NCBI GenBank assembly: GCA_030268105.1
Contig: BSDZ01000094.1
Span: 2,608,501 to 2,672,500, forward strand
Source of the DNA: Volvox africanus
Taxonomy: Eukaryota > Chlorophyta > Chlorophyceae > Chlamydomonadales > Volvocaceae
Length of the DNA stretch: 64,000 nt
Reading direction: 5' to 3'
In this document: positions 1-11,423 of the stretch, piece by piece
Numbering within the stretch: the stretch's first letter is position 1
How the letters are laid out: each line of letters starts with the position of its first letter
Translations under genes and position numbers: made by a program
The notes under the pieces: model-generated
Told to the model about the DNA's origin: nothing
Database searches by the model: none
What the model saw: the letters and a program-made list of their open reading frames with translations, nothing else

Positions 1-1869
1 GTGACTTTAGGGTTCTAGTTTTATCCAACAATTCAACAAGAGGAGCTGGTTATAGCCCTGATTGAGGGCCCCTTCGTTGCCCCTTCTCAGCAGTGACCCA
101 GCCCCCTGACGTTACCCCCACCCAGACTTAATCCCCGCCGCTGACTCACTAACGCCAGCGAAGTACTCGTGCTCTCTTGAGGGGTCCGTGAAGCGACAGT
201 TGGCGGTGAAAACTAAGAAGTCCAGGAAGGACACCTGCGATGGGTGCGGGCCAAAATTTCCAATCCGTATCCTCGGCATTTGCTGATATGCGGTGGTTCA
301 TCATCTACACATATCCAGCAACAGCCCCTAGGTGTAGGATAAAGTTGCCAGAAAGGAGGTGCAAAAGGAGTGTATGAATGCATCGTATTGACGTGACGTG
401 GACTGGGTAGCATTTGTTGCGTTATAGTGAGCCGCTGTGTCGCAGTGCTCTCACGCAATCCTAGCGTGCATGAATGCGCAACACCAGCCCTCTCTATCCT
501 GTGTATCCTGGGCTAAGAAGTTTTAGCCGGTTGTGAAGCGTGAAGTAGATACGGGGAACAAGACCCCGTGCTCCCCCCACCAGACAATACGACGGTATAA
601 CGCAACCGTTATACGTAACCATAACCCACTGTTAAGAGTGGCATTTGGAGCTGACTCTTCTTACGTAGAAAATCATGAAGATCAGCTCGTAAACCACGTG
701 CAGCACCGTTGCCATCCGACGCATCCATTTGGACTGCTCGTGCTTGCGCATCGCGACAGTGAGCCAAATGAGGCACACCACAGCTAGCAGTACGGCGCCC
801 GCCATGACGTACATGACCCGTATGTACACATTGTAACCGTAGATGCGCATGATGGGCGACCGCCATACCGCCCAACGTACCACCTGCCACACAGGATTGC
901 CTGTCTCGATGTCCCAGCCGGTCGAGGGGTTGAACACAACGATGAAGGGCATCTACAGGTGTGGTAAGCATAAGGCGGGCAAGGAGGACCGTGGGGTTCA
1001 AAACGTTGACACCAGAGGTGGACTGCGCGAACCCGTTGGCCATTGGCCTAGGCGGAAGTGGCACAGGCACGGAAACAAGGAGTCGGAGGCGGGTCCGCCG
1101 GGTGACGATATTGCAGGATCCCGCTTGGAAACACGTTTGAATTTGGCATTATACACACGGTATCAAGGTGATGGTTATATTTATGTACAGTGACACGCGA
1201 GAATGGATCACTCCGCGCCAGCTGCACACCTTACGCCCTGACTGGCACGCATCCCACGTGCTCCAAAGCTTCGTACCCCGCATGAAGTAGCAGATCAGCG
1301 AAACCGCAAACGGACATGAGCTAGATGAGACGAAATCACAATCTCAAGACGCACGCCCAAACACGGGCAAGCAATTGATACGCCTGACCGTGGCATGTTA
1401 ACTAGTGCCTCCCAATGCAGGGGAAACGCTTTCATGCACATGCGCCAGCAGGTAGCAAATGCCAGTCAGCGGCAGCATTCTTACAACAGCTGCCGTCCCT
1501 GCCTTCCTGCTAGATCCAGAATCAGACGGATGAACACATCCCACCCTCGAAGACGCACAATCCCGGTAGATCTTTTGGCGGTCTTTACGCTCTGGCGCTC
1601 TGGCTCGGGCTGGGCACCTCTGGCACCAGGCCCAATTCGGCACTGTGCAGCACCCACACGCGGGAACTGCAATCTAAGATTTGAATCTTCCCCCACAACC
1701 CTCTTCAGCCTACCAGGCCCTCGAGTACGATTTTGAGCACGACGAAGTGCCAGCTGCTGAGTGCGGACTGGCGCACGAGAGTGTACATGCAGGCAAAGAC
1801 ACCCTCCTGGAAGGAGCGCCTCTGCTCCAAAAGATCGCCTGCGGGTGGAAGCCAGCTTATGAATTCCAT
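1..1869 (-). CDS. TmcB-like multi-pass membrane protein, 5' part
   Basis: Three exons are visible, and the rest lies beyond the left edge. Exon 1 is 1869-1714, starting at ATG and preceded in frame by a stop. Exon 2 is 952-665 and exon 3 is 234-154; all junctions are phase 0 with GT/AG borders. Exon 1 holds a conserved stretch with LVRQSALSSW and VVLKIVLEGL. Exon 2 holds a hydrophobic block with NPSTGWDIETGNPVWQ, YGYNVYIRVMYVM and AMRKHEQSKWMRR; exon 3 continues with SFLDFLVFTANC. This order matches the N-terminal membrane region of the large volvocine proteins annotated as tiny macrocysts protein B (TmcB-like), which usually carry PAS domains further on. The PAS region is not in this window, so a sensory role is inferred from the family alone. 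The exon-3 donor (GTTAGT) is the least certain border. Confidence 0.82.
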
Positions 1870-4800
1870 CAGCACAGCTTGGGCAACAAGCCCTGGGTGG
1901 ATGTGGATTCCCAGGCCAGCCGCTGACGCAGACTATTTGGAGCAACACTAAAATGGTGGGAAATGGTTGACAACTTTGCATTAGGTATGCAGTTGAAGCG
2001 TACAATATAAACTTTAGCTGAATTGGTACGGTCCATTTAGGGGTAATGCTTGCGGCTTCTCCCCGGCCGGCTGTCCACACAGTTTCGACAGGGCACGACC
2101 CGGCGGTCACTCACCTTCGTCATTCTCGTCGGCGGATCTGGATGTGGCAGTTAACAAGCGGGTAGGGGTTGGGGGTTCTGATGGATTATGTGTGTATGTG
2201 AAAAGTGCGAAATGCTGGTGACCACGCCATGTAAAATACGACCGCAGATTGTTTCGGTAATTTGGAAAGTTACCAAGCTAACCCAGGTCATTACAATTGT
2301 GCTGCGAGCAAGTGCTTGTATTCCAAATATGAGGGACCCATAGCTGTAACCGTCGAGCCGTTCAGTTCGTGGTTGATTGGGATTCCAAAGGTAGCAGTGG
2401 TATATAAAGCTTAGATAAGAGCATGCAATGTGCTAGACTTTATCCAAATTGAGACATTGCCATGAAGTCGCCCCGCGTAACAGGTATCGAAGTCGAAATC
2501 AAGGCCAAGCAAAAGCGTGCAGATAATGACCGTGACATACGAGGAATCCCCTCAGGTGTTTGTGTTTTCAATAGCATTACTATACAGGGGTATGAATTCA
2601 AGCTACATGAATTCGAAAACTGTTGGCTTACTTCCGCCATCATATGCAACTTTTCTCACACCCTCGCAAACAGGCAATCATGCAAATTTATTCATCATTA
2701 GCATCACAAATGTACCAAACGGCATTGAAATCATCGTGGCAACCGTCTAAAAAGGGTATTTACAGTACGTCTGAGTTCAGACCAAGAAGCCGGCCGTATG
2801 AGACCCAACGCTGTAGTAAGAGCTTACCGCATATGCTTCCGCAGCATGCGAGCATCGGCTTTTTGCGAGCTGGTTTCGCTCATCTCCCCGGTTGTCCCGC
2901 TCCTTATGCTTCCACTCCGAACGCTGCTTGAGTCCATTTACCGTCAATCGTCAGGCAAATCGGTCAGCTTATATTTAGACAACGTTATTGAATTTTACAG
3001 AGGTCCAGATTCGTAGGTCTTTGGCCGTCATGGTTTTGGAAAAAGCATCAGTATGGTCGCTAGCGGACACGGGCGAGATGATATGCGCAGGCAATCAGCT
3101 TATAAGATTATTATCATTATTGTAGGAATGGGTTGGCCTTTCTCTGGGTCCGTCGATCAGGAGAGCACCCTTTCGGATAGATATGCTGTCAAGGGCACGT
3201 GGCAATGTATGGCGTCAGGGCCACTTGGTCATGTCGACATGTTTGGTAGGTGTTGATGGAAAGGGTTTGCGTTGTTATAAGTCTGACATGGGAAATGCTG
3301 TGAAAATGGATTACTAAGATGGGGGCTTGTTCCGGTCCATTGCGCCGTCATCACCTGTCGTTCTCTGCTAACGAAAAAATAAAATGTTTATGTAATGAAT
3401 TGTTATCTTTAAGTTTAATTTTAGCTGTGTTGAGTAAAGCAACTTAGGGGGCTACCGTGTGCATCGCACACAACCATTAGTGTAAGCGTCATGCATAGCA
3501 TCAACCAGTGCTGGCGTAATACAAAATGGCAAGATGACAACGCGCATCAGGTGTACCTTGACCGTACCTCCACCTGACCTTGCATTCCCCTTAGCTAGCA
3601 AGGCCTGCGTCTCTTGCATCCATAAGGGCCTCCTGTCCACTCCATTCGGTTCAGAATTCCTTTTCTCCTCAGTTTAAGCGTGTCGTGAGGATTTCCATGT
3701 CGTTATTGTCATGTATCCAAATAGTATTGCTTACAGTTCGCGTGTTCCATGCTGACGTGCTGAAACCGCATACCACCGAGCATTTGCACGAGATTATCTC
3801 CAAGGGCCTTAACAACGCTCTGTGTGCCTCCCGCAAGTCAGGAGGTGGCGCACGTGGCGGATGGTGCAGTGGTAGGGACGGCGGCAGCAGGCGCCGAAGA
3901 AGGTTGACATGTCACAACCGACACCGCTGCAACAGCGGCTGGCAACGACACAGTTGTTGGTGTTTTAAGCCCAGGAAGGGTCACTGCGCCTGAAGCCATG
4001 GCGGCGGCGAGGGCGGACGTGGAAGAATAAGAGGCGCGGTGGAGGATGTGAAGCACGGCGCCATACTAAGGGGGGTAATGGATCTACTGCAGCAGCAACT
4101 GCAAACACTATTGCGATATCGGGGTGCCGTTCACGCCATGGTGGCGCAGAGGGAGGCGCGAAAGCGTTTACAGGCGGCTCTGAACCAGCGGCTCAGCAGC
4201 AGCTCCTCTGCTCGCCACATGTTGTTGGGGGCTTAGGTAAAGTCTTAGCCGCGGGCCCCTGAGCTAAATGAAAACAAATGGTTGGACGCGCACCGTCATG
4301 AATGGTTGGGAGCACCAGGTCCTCGCAGATGTTTGTTGGCATTTTACTTCCATAGACCTCAACGACGACCGGATCAAGTAAATTAGCTGACGACCTTCCT
4401 GTTTGAAGACTGGATAAATCTTTTTCAAGGATAATAATTGTCCGCATACTCTTGAAGACGTGTCCATCAACCTTATTTCGCACCAGCGTTCCACCTGCAC
4501 AGAACCTATACAGAGGCCCTAAATATTGCTACGTATCAGAGACATCCGTACTAGACCCTTGTAATCGCCGGTTGCCGCAAGTTCCACTGTTATCTGCCAA
4601 CGGAGCTAGCACTGTTCACAGAAAAGGGGCCAGGGACGCACTTGTTAGTCTTCTCAATGACTATGCGCCGATAGCAAATAATGTCACGTGCCTTAACGCC
4701 TGACATTATGGCGCTCTATAATCTGGGGACGCGCGCATGTGAAAGAAAGATGCTCCACACCGTCCTCGACCTGACGGGCTCTCAACCCACGTCAGCGGGT

Positions 4801-5456
4801 CGGCCGCACCTGGCCAGCGGAACGTATCGGCATTGTGATAACCATTAAGCGATGTCTGTGCAGTAGGATGAGATCTTGTGGGCTCGGGCTCAATCTACTT
4901 TGGTAGATACAATTTCATTCTAAGCTCATGTGACAGCCACCTGTCAAAAACGGTTGTGAGTTGGTTGGGAGCTTCACGGTTCACCCGGACGCCATTACTC
5001 GGCTGGATAGGACTGTTTCCTTGGGCACATCACAGGACTTCGGGCAAGCCAAACCACACACGCACGCGAACACCATGGCCTTACCTTAGCAGAACGGAAG
5101 TCGGCACGCAGCATGGCCGGATCAGCGTGACACGACTAATAGCCTTCCTCGGAAGCAGCTGGGATTCACTGTCACATTTCGTATAGGTATAGGGCCCCAG
5201 CATCAGCCTGCCTACCTCCTACCAGCATTATACACCAGTTATCGCCCAGGCGTCAAAAACGCCGTGGCGGAAACACATTGGGTTCTGGAATTGCTGGTTC
5301 ACTCTTCAGGCTGCTATTGTTGCCATTGACATCACAGCATCAGCTGATTAAGTGTCACTGTGGCCCACGGGTCGGAGAAGATAGGGCTCGGTGGACAGCA
5401 CGTCCTTTACATAATCGAACGGGCGAGCCACCCAAACGCTGTCCGAAGAGGCAGCC
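1870..5456. other. intergenic stretch, mostly without a supported gene
   Basis: AT-richer than the flanking genes. Several short open frames occur (for example 2462-2701 and 2798-3016 on +), but none has a signal peptide, a family motif or consistent splice borders. The one stretch with real coding character is the broken frame near 3.7-4.2 kb, listed separately. Confidence 0.5.
3685..4236 (+). pseudogene. decayed coding fragment, family unknown
   Basis: Coding-like sequence changes frame several times. The first frame reads VFHADVLKPHTTEHLHEIIS (about 3748-3807). A second is Ala-rich with a TGA near 3905 and a TAA near 4027. A third reads VMDLLQQQLQTLLRYRGAV and ends at a stop at 4236. No pair of GT/AG sites of reasonable length was found to join the second and third frames. 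This looks like a gene remnant with indels; a misassembled or unusual real exon is the alternative. No function is assigned. Confidence 0.35.
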
Positions 5457-8400
5457 ATGGCAGGAGAGATGCGCTGCAGCTTGGGGTTTCTTGCGCTGAT
5501 TGTAGTGGGTTTCTTGCGCTGCAGCTTGGCAGCAGCAGCTGCTGAGTCAGGGTTATCACCGGTGAATATCGCCCGCGCAGTGCGTGCCGGGGCGCTGCTT
5601 GGGCAGCGGGCTCTCCTAGGCTCGGGTTCAGGCTCAGACTCCAGCAAGAGCTCTCAGAAGTCCGCTGACTCCGGGAAGCCGTCCCAGAAGCCATACGACA
5701 CGTGCGTTTGCGTCTTCGGTGAGTCATGTTGCCCACGTGCAGAAGCGATTTGGTGAATGCGAGTGCACTCGAACCCACATGCGGGGATGCGCACCCGCAC
5801 GCTCTGATGATAAGTCACCGGAAAAAAGCCGCGATTGGCACACATACGCTTTATAGCTCCATGCTGGTTCCACCATCCTTGCCACCAGCATATATCCACG
5901 CGCACCTTTCTCATCTTTCCGCTCGACGTTGCTCATTGGCTGTAACCACCATCACGACCACCATCCTGGATCCGATGTCGGCCACGTTCCGGGTGCTCGC
6001 AACCGGCGAGAAGATTTCGATGAGACGCTCCGAGTCGTATCTCCGGACAAGACGGACTTGGACATGCCGGCGCAAGACGGCGCTGGCATCATTCGCAAGT
6101 GCAGGGTACGAGCGGCTTATGTGCATCGGGTATCCCCGAGATCTTGCGCGTGCTGATTACCCTAAATGCGTGCGATTGAACTGGGGGGCGAATAACCCTA
6201 CCCCGCCGCCAAAAGCACCCGGGTGGAGACACCACTCGCAGCGTGCTACATGCTGGTGTTAAGGATAATACCGGACCCCTGGCCCATCCTGGCCCATCAT
6301 AGGAGTACGGATGGGAGATCGCTGTTGCAAGTGCAAATGACAACTATCAGAAGCTGCAAAAGGTACGAAGCGGGAAAACAATGAGGAGGCGGACGGACGC
6401 CTTGGGGGTAGGCCTGAATCCATCCTTGCAAGATGGTTGCAGGCCTAGCGGGAACGTTAATCAAAGCGGGTCCGTTTACCATTTTTTTATGTTGCCCTGA
6501 GGCCGCAAGAGCGGTCGGAACGCGCATGACCGCGGGCGAGATACCCCCTTGCCAGCCGGGCGCCAGCCCGACTTCTATCACTTGTCAAGGCCGGGTTGGG
6601 TTTTGAGGGTTTTAAAACCCTAAACCCAAGCCATACCGTCACGTGCTGGAACGTCTGAGATTTTTTTCCCGTAACCAAACGCATACACAAGCACAAACTG
6701 AGCACCCGGGGTTTCTTGGGGTGAGAGTGTGTATTTGTCTTTGTATGTATGTATACGTGTGTGCATCTATGTGTATGCATCCCCTGTAGCTGTGTCTATG
6801 GATTTCACACCCCCGCTCAGTCATTCCTCGTATTCGTTACCCGTCGCGCAGATCCTCAGCCAAAGGATCGATGGAAGCATCTTCTCGCCGGAGGTGCGCT
6901 GCGTGCGCGTCAATTTACCACATTCATGGGATCGTGGCGCCATGCACCGCTCGCCGGCCTCGTAGTGCGCCCATTTATCAATTATACTGCTGGACGTGCA
7001 TACTTCAACACTAACATTTGGTGGGCGGTCCGATTTGATTTGAAGCCGGATCCGGGGTTTGTATCAGACAGCGTTGGAATGGCATCATATAAACGACACC
7101 AGGGCCGCTTGCTCTTTCACCAGCACCCCTCTTTGCGCGCAGTTCTTCAACAGCTCCGCCTTCCAGTACCATTGGTTTAACAAGACCATTTCTCTACAGA
7201 ACATAATGCACTACTACGACACACAGCCACAATGCATGATGCTGTTCGGTGGGTGTCGGTTGAACGAACAACTCCCAAGGGATAGTTGCCGCTCACAGAG
7301 AGGAGAAAGAAGAAAGGGGGTGTGGGATGGGGGACGCGGGCACTGCTAACATTTGCAGGGACCGTCCTTAGCTTTTAGTTCTTTCCGCTCCCCCTTTCAC
7401 CGGACAGCTGTTCAGGTCCAACAGCTCGCCAAGGCCAAACACCAAAACCCCTTTACGAAAGATTTCTCTGTATTTGAAATGAATGATGTATCGTAATCCG
7501 CAGATGATGCGGAGCATAATCGCAAGTACGCAGATGCACTGGGCGTCACCTTCATTAGAGCCCGCAACGATACCGGTAAGACCAGATGCAGCGACCCACG
7601 GATCTTGATTCGCCTTCTGCCGTCTCATGTAGCTTCGGTGAGGGGGGCAATACTTGCGGGCCGCTAGACGTCTATGTCTCGGGGTTGTTTGAGGCTCCCG
7701 ACGTGGTTGCCTATTTAGAATCCGCCCCAGACCACCGCATTCGGTGCTGGCGCCATACTATTAGTGGGGGGGTAACGGGGGACACTCTGTTGGTGCCGGT
7801 AATTTGTTTCCTCAATCATGAAGCGCTGCTGAAACGTGGAAGTGTGAAGCGGGGCGACAAGGACGTTTAATTTAATCGAGTACCTATCGTGACACAGCCG
7901 TGGCTGATCAGCCTTCGGATTCTCCCCCCAAGCTTAGGCGTGCGGTGGGACGACTTCATCGAGGGCCAAAACTATCTCCACCAAAAATGCTGGTGCGCCA
8001 AATCCAAGGTGCGTTCTTTGTTGTCACGCACAGTCAAACCCCCATGCACCTGATATGACGATACAAAGGATCCGTCCACACGCGTGTTTGCGCAGCCACG
8101 GGCCCGAGCAAGGTTAGGGATATGGGTGCCTGCATCTTAGTGGGTAGGAGAGAAATGGCCGCGCACCACACCGCAGTGTCTTCTTGTGTCTCTACGTCAT
8201 CATTAACATGCGCAAGGTGCTGGGGCGGCGCTGCTGAGTCCGCCAGCGTTTATCACAAAACAATGGTGCTCGTTTGGGAAGTCTGAGCTTGACTCTAGGT
8301 CCGTTTGGGGCATGGGATACGTGCTTAGTTCTTGAGGCTTAGTTTGCTGCGAAGCAAAATGTGTACATGCTGAATAAGACGTGCGAAAACCCTGCCTCCA

Positions 8401-9680
8401 TTCATTAATCTCTCGTACATTCGAACAACTCAGGATCGGTCGTACAGCGACTTCTCACGTACTGCTCCGGACCGTAACTTCACTAGGAAGGACAGGTTGG
8501 TGCCGCCGCCGTTGATGGTACGACAAGGACCGTGAGGGGAGAGAGGGGTAGGGACGGGTAGGGGCAGGTAGGGCCGGGACGAGAGGGGGAGAGACGGGGG
8601 GAGGCGGGGAGAGGCGGGGAGGGGAGGGGAGAGGCGAAAAAAGGGGGACGTTTTGATGATATTGTGTTTATCCCAGATGGTACCAACATTTCATAAAATC
8701 CGCTGCCCTGCGGATCCTTGCCACGACCAACTGACTTTATATTGCGCAACGGAGATAAGTTTAAAGGAAGATACACGAAGAAGGGTTCGACCGTGCGTGC
8801 CGTTTCACGCAACAGATACGGCAACCCTTTGCCGTCCAACTCCACCAGCGGCAACAGCACCGACTATAGCAGCACAGGGGGCAGCAATAGTGGAAGCGGT
8901 AGCAGAGGTGGCAGCAACAACAGTGGCAGTGGTGGCAATGACTTCGGCGGCAGCAGCAGCAGCGGCAATAGCAACAGTAGCAATGGAAGTGGCAGCAAGA
9001 GTGGCAGTAGCAGTGGCAGCAGCAGTGGCACCGGCGGCCGCTTCATGATGACCATGGAAGCACCGTCTAACAGTGAAGAACTACTCGAGACCATCAGTGA
9101 CAATGACGCGTCTGCTGTCGCTGCGTACGGCCCCTTGCAACCATATCCGGCCACTGTAGCCTCCTGGACACCTGCCGCTACTCCTGCTGATGAAAATGTG
9201 CCTTTGATGTCCCCAGCGGGGCCCGCTAACAATGTAGTGGAGAGCATCGCCCAACTGGGCGATATGATGACGGTGATGCCAAGCTCTGCCGGTACAAGTA
9301 CGATTCTGCCATCCTTACGAATCCATACCGGAATGGTGTCATCCACAGCTTCCGCTGCAGCAGCTCCTCCAAATGCCGCGGCTCTATATCCAGGGGCCAC
9401 TTCGGACGCAAGTGCCATTGCGGCTTGGTCTGGGGCAGCGCAGGACCTATCGACCGTACGGGGCAACATCGGCAACACCGTCGCGCCCGGGGGCGCCTCA
9501 GTAATTTCAGAGACCGACTCGCGGGTCAGTCGAGTGGTGTACGTGCCTGGTAGCGTAGCTGCAGCACCGCCCGTGTTGCCGGATGGCGATATGATTCAAT
9601 CGGCGGCCGCTATATCTCCGAGACTGCAGCTTCTTAACTTCGAGGCTCATGGATCAGACATGGATCAGTATACCGGTTAG
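5457..9680 (+). CDS. secreted HAD-like protein with Ser/Gly-rich tail (paralogue A)
   Basis: Eight exons in phase: 5457-5718, 6014-6105, 6303-6362, 6852-6893, 7143-7248, 7504-7575, 7938-8008 and 8760-9680, giving about 541 residues. Residues 1-28 form a signal peptide. The core reads as a HAD fold: motif I FDFDET around residues 87-92, a motif-II-like AVASAND, the FFNSSAFQ block, and motif IV LFDDAEHN followed by YADALGVTF and GVRWDDF. The layout resembles small MDP-1-like phosphatases; with DxDxT present, phosphatase activity is plausible but unproven. The last exon adds about 300 residues, first Ser/Gly/Asn repeats (roughly 8850-9040), then an Ala/Pro/Ser-rich part, suggesting an extracellular or wall role. 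The start of exon 8 (AAG acceptor at 8759) is the weakest border. A paralogue follows at 11.4 kb. Confidence 0.78.
6597..6630. repeat. inverted telomere-like motif
   Basis: Within an intron of HAD paralogue A, GGGTTTTGAGGGTTTT runs directly into AAAACCCTAAACCC. This makes two telomere-like stretches (volvocine unit TTTTAGGG) meet head to head. Short and imperfect; it may be chance or a repair scar. Confidence 0.4.
8530..8645 (+). repeat. purine-rich (G-rich) intron tract
   Basis: About 115 bases, almost entirely G and A, with many runs of three to five G. It sits in the last intron of HAD paralogue A, just upstream of the tail exon. Such tracts can form G-quadruplex or triplex structures; no function is shown here. 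Confidence 0.6.
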
Positions 9681-11423
9681 GACTTTTATTTAGCCAGTCT
9701 GCAAGGGACTGGAGGTGGATGGAGCATGACGGGAGTTGTACGGAAGGTCGGCATGTGTGTGCTCTTGCGTCTGGGATCACTACCAGTGGCTGGGTAGAAC
9801 TCAATCTGTACGACCCATTCGTCACCCTGATGACGAAGAACTTCAATGAGATCATTACGAGACGTATTTAATATCGAAAATTGCTCACCAACTGCCACTT
9901 AGTTAGCTAGTTAGGGGCAGGTCAGGGGACAAAGGGCTGACGGTGTAGTATCCGCGTACCTGTTGTTTGCTTTTGCTGTTTGGACGCACCACTAAGAAAC
10001 CAAGACCTCTCATGGGGGACCATTCCTAGGGAAATATTTCACATTTGGTTCCAGGCAGCAGTGTTCTCGACCATCTTGGGTTTAAAAATAACGTGTAACT
10101 TATAGATTGCAAGGCTGAGGTTTCACCTCGTAAGGGGTGCGAAGGGGAGTGGGTGTGGTCAGGGTTGTTCAGGGAACCATCCGCCGCGGGTCCCCCGCCA
10201 GCGATGGAAGTAGGTCCATCGAACAGTGCTCTGGTGGTCTGGTGGTTTTTCTAACAGGGTATCGTGCGCGTGTAGGGTATGAGGGCCACAGGGCGTATGC
10301 TGTCTGCTCCCAGTGCTTAACCCAGCGATGCGGCCCGTATTGGTGCATTCGTACGATTTGGATTCTGTGAATGTTACGGAATCTACGGAATGATATCGAT
10401 AGAATACCGTACACCTGTTTGTCACGCCAAATTACCATTACTCACGACGCACTAAATGCGATATGCGAACTTGGCGCGATACAAGGTCAGGGATGAATTC
10501 AAGCACGCTCTCCAACGTGCGGATGGGCTTCTTCAAACGCAACCTGTAAGCAAAACTTCCAAACCCGGGGTCAGCCCGCACTTGACGAGACGCGATAATG
10601 TGAACTGTGCACCTGCTGTCTGTCTCTCTGTCTGTTGAAGTATGATACACACCGGAAAGTGGAGTTCCTCGGAACGCATACCTTAAGAACTAACGCCTTT
10701 ACGCCCGCCTCATGTGGTGGGTCAGTGATGCATTGCAGGCAATGGGGCATACAGGGTGAGGCCCTTTTCATAACCCTTCTTTCCGCCAGATAGTTTCCAG
10801 GTAATCCAACTCTAGTGACGCCAGGCACCGCCATCAACACGATACTTTCACTATGATAGCTGCATCTTAATTTCTCTCTTAATTTCTCGGGAAGATCTCC
10901 GAACGGTAATTCCCCATCTATCAAGAACGCATTCTAGGACCGGACGCTGACCCGGGGAGTTCTCGGGGCCCCCGTATTTCGCCGGAGTTTCAGACCTGAT
11001 GTGTTGATCCATGTTCATAACATACAGCGGGGTGAAAGAGGGTATGGGTATTATACGACTTCCTGGGTGCCCTACGTGGGACGCCTAACTATTTGGGACT
11101 TCAGCGATAACAGCGGTACACAGGTAAGACTTGCGCCTAAACTTGCGTCTGGAGACCCAAGTCAGGAGAACCTGCAGGTCTTGGGCAACCTGCCGGGTGA
11201 TAGCTGTCAATTGCACGACTGCGGTGCATCACCGGAAGATCCTTTCATAGGCTGACATCAAACGCCGACTAGACGAAAACCCGAAGTCGCTGGAACTACC
11301 AGTTGTGGACGCTGCAGTTTGTGCGGGACCAGTGTGTCCACAATCCCAAATTTCCAGCTTCACGTGCAGAGCATTTCAACCTCTCTTATTTCTGGAATGG
11401 TCACGCCGAGCCGCCGCAGCCCA
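9681..11423. other. intergenic region with scattered coding-like stretches
   Basis: No complete model. On the minus strand three stretches look protein-like: about 10915-10760 (GDLPEKLREKLRCSYHSES), 10545-10440 (KKPIRTLESVLEFIPDLVSR) and 9890-9793 (NTSRNDLIEVLRHQGDEWVV). On the plus strand 11041-11250 is open. They could be exons of an unrecognised minus-strand gene or remnants. A TGTAA near 10091 could serve as the poly(A) signal of paralogue A. Confidence 0.3.

Noticed and set aside
7586..7870. Open frame with GEGGNTCGPLDVYVSGLFEA, initially taken as an exon of HAD paralogue A
   Set aside because: Skipping it joins NDT-G directly to GVRWDDF in phase, and paralogue B has the same direct joint, so it is intronic. 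It remains possible as a retained or alternative exon.
8864..9478. 204-codon Leu-rich minus-strand frame
   Set aside because: It is the antisense of the Ser/Gly/Ala-rich tail exon; Leu/Pro runs are the expected mirror of that repeat.
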